A model generated the notes under the pieces. It was not told the origin of the DNA. It made no database searches and was given only the letters and a program-made list of their open reading frames with translations. Positions 1 through 7,396 of a stretch of 7,396 nucleotides of DNA are shown piece by piece; position 1 is the stretch's first letter, and every line of letters begins with the position of its first letter. The stretch comes from Acidaminococcales bacterium. Lineage in GTDB: Bacteria > Bacillota > Negativicutes > Acidaminococcales > JAISLQ01. Where the stretch lies: positions 1 through 7,396 of the forward strand of contig JAISPA010000042.1 of NCBI GenBank assembly GCA_031275255.1, in the 5' to 3' direction. Position numbers and translations under genes: made by a program.

Positions 1-2232
1 GTTTAATCTGACGTCGAACTTGTACAGCGTGGAGACGCCCTGCAAGCCGTCTACGATTTTTTCGTCAGTGTCATTGTATTCAGTGCTGGCAAGGGAAGTG
101 GCCGCGATCAGGCCCACCGTGTCGCCGTCGGAGAGCTTGCTGCCGCCGCCGGTGATCTCAATGCCTTTGACGGTGGCGCCGGCCATGGCCACGGCATCGG
201 CGGTCAGGGCGAAAGCGTAGCCATTGGCGTATTTGCGGTCGATTTTGAAGTCGTATTGGTCGAAATTGCTGACGGTGTTTAAGCTGCCTGTTTGCTCAAG
301 GTTGTAGACGTTCAGCGTGTTGCCCTCGTGCGCAACGTTGCCGGAGTTGTAAAAATAGCCGCAGAGACTGGCGCCGGAGAAGGTTATGCCGCCGGAGAAG
401 GTTATTATGTTGTTATTGGCCGTGCCGTTGCTGTCATTGTTGACGACATAGCCGCCGACAACCTGGCCGCTCACCGCGCCGCCTTCGATGGTTATCTGGT
501 TGCCGCTGGCCTCGTTAATGATCGCCGCGCCGCCAACGACATTAGACACCGCAGCGTCCTTAATCCATATCCTGTTTCCGAGCGCATTGCCGCTGGGCGC
601 CATGCCACCAAGAATGGGGTCGGACACTGTGCCGCCTTCGATCCGTATCTCGTTGCCGCTTGCCGCGCCGCTGCCGGAGGCGTAGCCGCCGTAGATATAG
701 CCGCCAACTTGCGAACTCCCCTGCAAAGTTACATGGTTGCCGCTTGCCGCGCCGCTGCCGGAGGCGTAGCCGCCGTAGATGTTGTAGGACACCGTGCCGT
801 CATTAATCCATACTTCGTTGCCGCTCGCCGCGCCGCTGCCGGAGGCATGGCCGCCGTAGATGTTGGCGAACACCGTGCCGTCATTAATCCATACTTCGTT
901 GCCGATCGCTTCGCCGTCCTCGTAAACCACGCCGCCGATGACATTGTCATCGACGCTGCCCCCCGCGATGGTTACTATGTTCCTTCGCGCCGCGCCAGTG
1001 CCGTCAAACCCCACTTCACCGCCGATGACCGCGCTAGGCATTGCGGCGCCGATGATTGTCACTTCGTTGCCGATAACGTCGCCGTTGTTGACATAGCCGC
1101 CATAGACATACCCCGCGTATCCCGCCCCCGCTATTATGGTTATTTTATTGCCCCGCGCCGTGCCGGTGCCATTTATCAAACCGCCGTAGATGTTGCTGCC
1201 GTCCGGGCCGCCTATGAGCGTTGCGCCGTCAATCACCACAAGGTGATCGCTGGCCGCGTTGGCGAGGGAGGTGCCGTCTTCAACTAAGCCGCCGATCACG
1301 TAGCCGTTAAATTCGCCGCCCGTGAGATATACGTCCGGGGCGCTGCCGCCCCCTTGGCCGATGGCGCTCCCCTTGGCGCTGCGGTTGCCGATGACGTCGC
1401 CGCCGATACTGAGGGTTTGGCCGGCGCCGTCAATGCTGACGGTGTTCCCGGTGGCGCTGGCGCCCTGCGCGCTGGCGCCGATGACGCTGCCGCCGATGTA
1501 GCCGCTGTAGCCTGTAATCACTACGGAGTTTTCAAAAGCCTCGCCGGCGGAACTGTTGCTGATTATCAGGCCGCCGGCGACGCCGCCCTCAATGTCGCCG
1601 CTTCCCGTAATGCGGACTTCGTTTTGGCCGGCTTTGGCGGCGTGGGCGGAGCCGCCCTGGGCCGCCCCGCCGATGATAGCGTATTTAACGCCGCTATAAG
1701 TTAATCCGTCCAGCCCGCCGCCGTAGTAGAATACTTTGTTGCCGCTGGCGCTGCCGTAGTAGCTGACGCCGCCGATGAGGACGCCCGCGCTGACGCCGCC
1801 GCCGCTGTAGTGGACTTCGTTGCCGGCAACGGTTTCATTTGACAAAGCCTCCGCCACGCCGCCAAAGACGAATGCCGGCACGAAAGTGCTGTCGCCGTAG
1901 CTGACAATCACCCTGTTGTCGTGAGTGGCTGCGCCGCCATACAAGTCATATCTCCAGAGGCCATAGACGTTGTCGCCGCCGACAAAGGGGGCAAACCATT
2001 CGCCGCCAGTCTCGGCCCAGTTCATATACTTGCCCGGATTCTCAGGCGTAGCCACGCTGCCGTTGGCGGTTGGGGCATCATAATCTCCGCTTATGGTGTA
2101 GCCGTCATAAGTGTACTCGGGCTTTTCCGCCGCCGCCGCCCGGGCCGGCGCGCCGCCCAGCAAAAGGGAGGCCGCGCCCACCCCCAGCGCGATGGTTTTC
2201 ATTTTGCGCGGCAATTTGGCAAGTTTCCTCAT
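1..2232 (-). CDS. Autotransporter-like repeat surface protein, N-terminal 744 residues (partial)
   Basis: An uninterrupted minus-strand reading frame starts at ATG 2232 and is still open at base 1, so the C-terminus is missing. The start follows an AGAAGGAG ribosome binding site about 10 nt upstream. Residues 1-35 form a Sec signal peptide: basic n-region with R2, K3, K6, R9, K10 and K12, hydrophobic TIALGVGAASLLLGG, and likely cleavage after ARA (residue 32) or AAA (residue 35). Residues about 137-600 are Gly/Asn/Ala-rich degenerate repeats of the form GN-x-V-x-I-x-GG-x-V-x-x-x-I-x-GG, with a period near 26-28 residues, as expected of a parallel beta-helix passenger. From residue 637 (GNTLNVYNLEQTG) the sequence becomes less repetitive, resembling the segment before a beta-barrel in large autotransporters. 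The barrel or other anchor would lie left of the window and is not seen. The likely role is a surface-exposed adhesin or envelope protein of a diderm; no specific ligand can be inferred. Secretion by another route, such as two-partner secretion, cannot be excluded. Confidence 0.8.
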   Translation of the reverse strand, partial: MRKLAKLPRKMKTIALGVGAASLLLGGAPARAAAAEKPEYTYDGYTISGDYDAPTANGSVATPENPGKYMNWAETGGEWFAPFVGGDNVYGLWRYDLYGGAATHDNRVIVSYGDSTFVPAFVFGGVAEALSNETVAGNEVHYSGGGVSAGVLIGGVSYYGSASGNKVFYYGGGLDGLTYSGVKYAIIGGAAQGGSAHAAKAGQNEVRITGSGDIEGGVAGGLIISNSSAGEAFENSVVITGYSGYIGGSVIGASAQGASATGNTVSIDGAGQTLSIGGDVIGNRSAKGSAIGQGGGSAPDVYLTGGEFNGYVIGGLVEDGTSLANAASDHLVVIDGATLIGGPDGSNIYGGLINGTGTARGNKITIIAGAGYAGYVYGGYVNNGDVIGNEVTIIGAAMPSAVIGGEVGFDGTGAARRNIVTIAGGSVDDNVIGGVVYEDGEAIGNEVWINDGTVFANIYGGHASGSGAASGNEVWINDGTVSYNIYGGYASGSGAASGNHVTLQGSSQVGGYIYGGYASGSGAASGNEIRIEGGTVSDPILGGMAPSGNALGNRIWIKDAAVSNVVGGAAIINEASGNQITIEGGAVSGQVVGGYVVNNDSNGTANNNIITFSGGITFSGASLCGYFYNSGNVAHEGNTLNVYNLEQTGSLNTVSNFDQYDFKIDRKYANGYAFALTADAVAMAGATVKGIEITGGGSKLSDGDTVGLIAATSLASTEYNDTDEKIVDGLQGVSTLYKFDVRLN
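658..903 (-). repeat. Near-identical tandem repeat units within the passenger
   Basis: Three adjacent units encode residues 444-470, 471-497 and 498-525 of the surface protein. The first two units (bases 823-903 and 742-822) are each 81 bp and match at 75 of 81 positions by my count; both begin GNEVWINDGTV and end with ASGSGAAS. The third unit (658-741) is 84 bp. It keeps the ASGSGAAS half nearly unchanged, and 45 bases (652-696 and 736-780) are exact copies, but its first half is diverged. Elsewhere the passenger repeat is recognisable only at protein level, so these units look like recent duplications. Confidence 0.85.
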
Positions 2233-2240
2233 GTGATCAT

Positions 2241-2250
2241 TTCTCCTTCT
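2241..2250 (-). promoter_or_regulatory. Ribosome binding site of the surface protein gene
   Basis: The minus strand reads AGAAGGAGAA here, with about 10 nt between GGAG and the ATG at 2232. An out-of-frame ATG at 2240 gives only Met-Ile-Thr before a TGA that overlaps the chosen start codon, and it lies only 2 nt from GGAG. The ATG at 2232 is therefore the credible start, because it leads directly into a signal peptide. Confidence 0.75.
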
Positions 2251-2317
2251 AAACTGCGTTTGTTGGCTTGAATTTTGCGCGATGTTTCCTGAGTGGGCAG
2301 TATCGGCCTGAGCCTGG

Positions 2318-2498
2318 CAGGTAACAGAATATAGAAAATGTTACCTGTTGTGTTTTTGTCCCTCCAGCAAGCGCGGATGTTTCCGCGCTTTTTTTGTTTT
2401 GCCTGTTTGCGCGCCGGATTTTTTCTAAAGAAGCCGAACGGCTCTGCGGGCGGCGTTTGGGCTTTCCGCAAGAAACAGTTTCTATATTCTGTTGCCTG
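2318..2498 (+). mobile_element. MITE-like non-coding element, copy 1 (181 bp)
   Basis: The element begins CAGGTAACAGAATATAGAAA and its other end, read on the minus strand, begins CAGGCAACAGAATATAGAAA. The two ends match at 19 of 20 positions, or 26 of 30 when extended. It encodes no convincing protein. It is homologous to the element at 3001-3183 in reverse orientation: besides the ends, the interior blocks CAGCAAGCGCGG (2365-2376), TTTTGCCTGT (2397-2406) and GCTCTGCGGGCGGC (2441-2454) recur at the same distance from the end to within about 1 bp. A small size, terminal inverted repeats and no open frame fit a non-autonomous transposon. No clear target-site duplication is visible, and a structured regulatory or RNA element is the alternative. 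Confidence 0.6.
2370..2395 (+). terminator. Rho-independent terminator-like hairpin inside element copy 1
   Basis: A perfect 7-bp stem, AGCGCGG with CCGCGCT, closes a 6-nt loop and is followed directly by a run of seven T on the plus strand. It would stop plus-strand transcripts; read on the minus strand there is no T-run, so the surface-protein leader should read through. The related element at 3001-3183 keeps the hairpin at 3111-3130 with one changed base pair and a T-rich tail on its minus strand, so the structure belongs to the element family. Confidence 0.6.
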
Positions 2499-2568
2499 GG
2501 GCAAAGCGATTCCGACCGCGCCGGATTGCAGTGCCGTCAATGTTGAAAACATATTAAAAATTGACATA

Positions 2569-2597
2569 ATTATAACATATGTTCATTAAAAAATAAA
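2569..2597 (-). promoter_or_regulatory. Possible extended -10 promoter toward the surface protein gene
   Basis: On the minus strand, TGTTATAAT (2577-2569) is a perfect extended -10 motif. At 17-bp spacing the -35 is only TTTATT, which is weak but tolerable with an extended -10. A transcript would start near 2562 and carry a leader of about 330 nt that passes through the whole 2318-2498 element before the start codon. A 10-bp palindrome, AACATATGTT (2574-2583), overlaps the -10 and could be a repressor site. The assignment rests on motif match alone. Confidence 0.4.
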
Positions 2598-2598
2598 T

Positions 2599-2630
2599 AA
2601 TTCCCGTAACGTAAATTTCGTCCGGGAATT
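2599..2630. terminator. Hairpin, possible bidirectional terminator
   Basis: AATTCCCG (2599-2606) pairs perfectly with CGGGAATT (2623-2630). An inner ACG/CGT stem gives a longer imperfect hairpin. The plus strand continues with TT after the stem, and the minus strand continues into an A/T-rich run. It is a plausible but weak terminator. It lies just upstream of the putative surface-protein promoter and could insulate it. Confidence 0.35.
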
Positions 2631-3000
2631 TTGGCGCCGAGGGCAGCACGGCGATCCAGTCTTTGAAGCGATTTATGGATTGCCGCGCCTGCGGCGCGCG
2701 ATGGCAACGCGAAAAAGGACCCGCAATGACGGCGCAAAAGAGGATTCGCTTGCCGCAGCGAACGCAGTCCATGGCCAATTGCGAGGAACCGCCACGCCGC
2801 CATCCTCCGGTCATTGGCCGAACGCTTGCCTTACATGGCGCGTTCAACACTTAGCCACCCATGGCCTACGCGAGCCGCAGAGCGGCGCGGCAATCCACGC
2901 AACCCCCATTGTTCATTGTTGCGTCTGCTTTGCGGCGTCTTTCCCGCCGCCGCTACGGCTGCGGGTAGTTACGGCCAAAAACCCCCTTGCCCACACCAAC
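2631..3000. other. Gene-free stretch with decayed GC-rich repeats
   Basis: No frame here has a credible start, ribosome binding site or recognisable protein. The sequence is GC-rich and holds fragments such as GGATTGCCGCGCC, CGCAATGACGG and ATTGCGAGGA. These resemble the dispersed palindromic intergenic repeats of the form ATTGCGAGG...GGCAATCC that occur in many bacterial genomes. A short hairpin, TTCGCT-N6-AGCGAA, lies at 2745-2762. I read the stretch as degraded intergenic repeat material. Confidence 0.5.
2676..2897. repeat. Inverted repeat pair bounding decayed intergenic repeat
   Basis: TGGATTGCCGCGCC at 2676-2689 has an exact 14-bp reverse complement at 2884-2897. The intervening 194 bp contains further partial matches to the same motif family (CGCAATGACGG near 2721, ATTGCGAGGA near 2778). 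It looks like two or three head-to-head copies of a dispersed palindromic repeat in decay. Confidence 0.5.
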
Positions 3001-3183
3001 TAGGTAACAGAATTGTAGAAAATGTTTCCCGCCTATGGCTCAAAAGCCGCCCACAGAGCTGTCTGACTTTTTTCCAATAAGATAGGCTTCTTAGACAGGC
3101 CAAAAGAAAAAGCGTGGAAATGCCCGCGCTTGCTGAAAAAACGAAAAACAGAGAGGTAACACTTTCTACAATTCTGTTGCCTG
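3001..3183 (-). mobile_element. MITE-like non-coding element, copy 2 (183 bp), inverted relative to copy 1
   Basis: The left end reads TAGGTAACAGAATTGTAGAA; the right end, read on the minus strand, is CAGGCAACAGAATTGTAGAA. Over about 31 bp the ends match at 25 positions by my count. Read on the minus strand the element aligns with the 2318-2498 element along its length: CAGCAAGCGCGG (3124-3135), TTTTGGCCTGT (about 3094-3104) and GCTCTGTGGGCGGC (3046-3059) recur at almost identical offsets. It encodes no convincing protein. The flanks carry a loosely similar tgcccacaccaac / tgcccacaaaaaac pair that could be a degraded duplication but is not perfectly placed. Confidence 0.6.
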
Positions 3184-3285
3184 CCCACAAAAAACAGAAA
3201 ATTGCCGTTTGTGCTACCAATAATATATATTAATGTGGCGGCGCTGTCAAGCAAAAAATAGCAAACCAATGCCCGCAAAGGGGTA

Positions 3286-3322
3286 CAGGTAACACTTTCC
3301 CCATTACCCCGCTGTTGTCAGG
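3286..3322. repeat. Possible solo relic of a MITE-like element end
   Basis: CAGGTAACACTTTCC followed by CTGTTGTCAGG resembles the right end of the element at 3001-3183 (AGGTAACACTTTC...CTGTTGCCTG). The middle is altered and no partner end is visible within 200 bp. It lies about 55 bp upstream of the -35 of the nifJ promoter. The similarity may be a decayed end, a solo binding site, or chance. Confidence 0.35.
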
Positions 3323-3376
3323 CGTCTTGAAGAATGTTCCATTCGCCCTTGCCCAAACTTTTTGCATTTTTGCGGT

Positions 3377-3405
3377 TTTACAAAAGCGCTGTTTTATTGT
3401 ATAGT
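3377..3405 (+). promoter_or_regulatory. Sigma70-type promoter of nifJ
   Basis: TTTACA (3377-3382) and TATAGT (3400-3405) are separated by exactly 17 bp. Each differs from the consensus by one base. Transcription would start near 3412 and give a leader of about 34 nt before the nifJ start codon. No obvious operator overlaps it, which suits a housekeeping metabolic gene. Confidence 0.65.
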
Positions 3406-3431
3406 ATTCAGTAGGCATTATTGAGATTATT

Positions 3432-3438
3432 AGGGGGA
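3432..3438 (+). promoter_or_regulatory. Ribosome binding site of nifJ
   Basis: AGGGGGA ends 7 nt before the ATG at 3446. This spacing fixes the start codon, and the predicted N-terminus aligns with the family's conserved first residues. Confidence 0.8.
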
Positions 3439-3445
3439 TTTAATA

Positions 3446-6949
<3,504 letters not shown>

Positions 6950-6966
6950 GCGGCAACCATAATTTG

Positions 6967-7012
6967 TTTCAGGGGTATGGGCTTGGCGGCGCGCCGGCTC
7001 ATGCCCCTGAAA
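6967..7012 (+). terminator. Stem-loop after nifJ, probable terminator
   Basis: TTTCAGGGGTATG (6967-6979) pairs with CATGCCCCTGAAA (7000-7012) over 13 positions with one G-U wobble. The 20-nt loop is GC-rich and contains the palindrome GGCGCGCC. It begins 17 bases after the nifJ stop codon. The tail (AATTTAG) is poor in T, so termination may be inefficient, or the hairpin may mainly protect the 3' end of the message. Confidence 0.6.
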
Positions 7013-7127
7013 ATTTAGAATAATTATCCGTAATAATTCATGTATCCATTTGGTAGATTTATTATTATAATCGATGGATAAGGCTGATATGCTTTTAAGA
7101 TTAATGGATAGTTATTAATTTAATATT

Positions 7128-7143
7128 TTTAATTATAATTAAA
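7128..7143. repeat. 16-bp perfect palindrome beside the transporter promoter
   Basis: TTTAATTATAATTAAA is a perfect palindrome ending 3 bp before the putative -35 of the downstream gene. Its position fits a regulator binding site. The surrounding 200 bp is so A/T-rich that a palindrome of this kind could arise by chance. Confidence 0.35.
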
Positions 7144-7146
7144 TTG

Positions 7147-7175
7147 TTGCAAAAGAAAAAGTTGTATGTTATTAT
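7147..7175 (+). promoter_or_regulatory. Promoter of the solute-binding lipoprotein gene
   Basis: TTGCAA (7147-7152) and TATTAT (7170-7175) are spaced by 17 bp in an A/T-rich context. Transcription would begin near 7182, about 40 nt before the start codon. This supports a transcription unit separate from nifJ. Other -10-like hexamers exist in this A/T-rich stretch. Confidence 0.5.
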
Positions 7176-7221
7176 ATTTTCGTTATTTATATTAAATTTT
7201 TAATATGCGGGGAGGATAAAA

Positions 7222-7396
7222 ATGAAAAAAGTGCTTTCGCGGTTACTCTTGCTGGCTATGGCAATGTTGCTGGTAGCCGGATGCGGCGGGGAGAAAAAAG
7301 CCGAGGTCGTCAAGATTGGTTTTCTGGCGCCGCTCACGGGCGGCAACGCCGCAACCGGGGTCGGCCTGAAAAATTCCGCTGATCTGGCGGTTAAAA
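7222..7396 (+). CDS. Branched-chain amino acid-type ABC transporter substrate-binding lipoprotein, N-terminal part
   Basis: The frame starts at ATG 7222, six bases after a strong GGGGAGGA ribosome binding site (7209-7216), and is open at the window edge; only 58 codons are seen. Residues 1-20 are a lipoprotein signal peptide: K2 and K3, then the hydrophobic stretch LLLLAMAMLLV. The lipobox VAGC places the lipidated cysteine at position 21. After a short polar linker (GGEKKAE), VKIGFLAPLTGGNAATGVG matches the conserved first strand and ligand loop of the LivJ/LivK periplasmic-binding family (type I fold). The mature protein would be membrane-anchored outside the cytoplasm and would deliver an amino acid, perhaps leucine, isoleucine or valine, to a LivHMGF-type permease likely encoded downstream. 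Members of this family also bind amides, urea or aromatic compounds, so the ligand is uncertain. Confidence 0.85.
   Translation, partial: MKKVLSRLLLLAMAMLLVAGCGGEKKAEVVKIGFLAPLTGGNAATGVGLKNSADLAVK

Noticed and set aside
292..1287. 331-codon open frame on the plus strand opposite the surface protein gene
   Set aside because: Its codons are exactly in register with those of the minus-strand gene. The Ala/Val/Asp-rich product is the complement of the repeated Gly/Asn/Ile codons (GGC/GCC, AAC/GTT, ATC/GAT). It has no ribosome binding site or recognisable domain, so it is an antisense shadow.
1354..1704. 116-codon plus-strand open frame within the surface protein region
   Set aside because: It is also a by-product of the biased repeat codons on the other strand, with an Ala/Gly/Asp-rich product and no credible start signal.
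2229..2567. 112-codon minus-strand frame ending across the surface protein start codon
   Set aside because: It spans the whole MITE-like element and the A/T-rich spacer, has no convincing ribosome binding site, and its product resembles no family I know. The overlap with the start of the surface gene comes from a chance ATGATCACATGA.
2554..2850. 98-codon minus-strand frame containing FKDWIAVLPSAPKFPDEIYV
   Set aside because: The central segment looks protein-like, but it covers a strong hairpin (2599-2630) and repeat DNA and lacks a ribosome binding site. A gene remnant cannot be excluded, yet the support is too weak to list.
2500..3000. tRNA, rRNA or riboswitch in the spacer
   Set aside because: I saw no cloverleaf with a T-loop GTTCRA motif, no rRNA signature, and no conserved riboswitch core that I recognise.
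2318..3183. CRISPR array or integron attC sites formed by the repeated 30-bp motifs
   Set aside because: There are only four copies in inverted pairs, with unequal spacing (about 150 and 500 bp), no regular spacers, and no cas or integrase gene in the window.
3001..3183. Clear target-site duplication around element copy 2
   Set aside because: The flanks share cccaca and a loosely similar 13-bp stretch, but the left copy is displaced from the element edge and imperfect, so it cannot be claimed as a duplication.

Overview
The window looks like a chromosomal segment of an anaerobic diderm bacterium, most likely a Negativicute (Selenomonadales, Acidaminococcales or a relative). Three observations support this: a secreted repeat-rich surface protein of autotransporter style, which implies an outer membrane; a single-chain pyruvate:ferredoxin oxidoreductase, typical of anaerobes; and Firmicute-style purine-rich ribosome binding sites with a lipoprotein solute-binding protein. 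The lineage is inferred, and Synergistetes or Fusobacteria are not excluded.

Layout. Positions 1-2232 (minus strand) hold the first 744 codons of a large surface protein. It has a signal peptide and a passenger of degenerate 26-28-residue GN-x-V-x-I-x-GG repeats, and it runs off the left edge. Positions 2233-3445 form a gene-poor spacer of about 1.2 kb. The spacer contains two related non-coding elements of 181 and 183 bp in opposite orientation (2318-2498 and 3001-3183), each bounded by inverted repeats of about 30 bp; a possible relic of a third element end (3286-3322); a hairpin; and a stretch of decayed GC-rich palindromic repeats. Positions 3446-6949 (plus) hold an intact nifJ-type pyruvate:ferredoxin oxidoreductase with a well-formed sigma70-type promoter and a strong ribosome binding site. 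A stem-loop follows it. After an AT-rich spacer with its own promoter, positions 7222-7396 (plus) hold the start of a branched-chain-amino-acid-type ABC transporter substrate-binding lipoprotein that runs off the right edge.

The three genes appear to be separate transcription units rather than an operon. The surface protein is divergent from nifJ, and the transporter protein has its own promoter after the nifJ hairpin. Functionally they are an envelope adhesin, central pyruvate metabolism (acetyl-CoA plus reduced ferredoxin) and nutrient uptake. The part most worth a second look is the pair of MITE-like elements in the divergent spacer. Their ends carry a nested dyad (CAGGTAACA-N12-TGTTACCTG in the best copy), and the two ends of each element match each other better than they match the other element.
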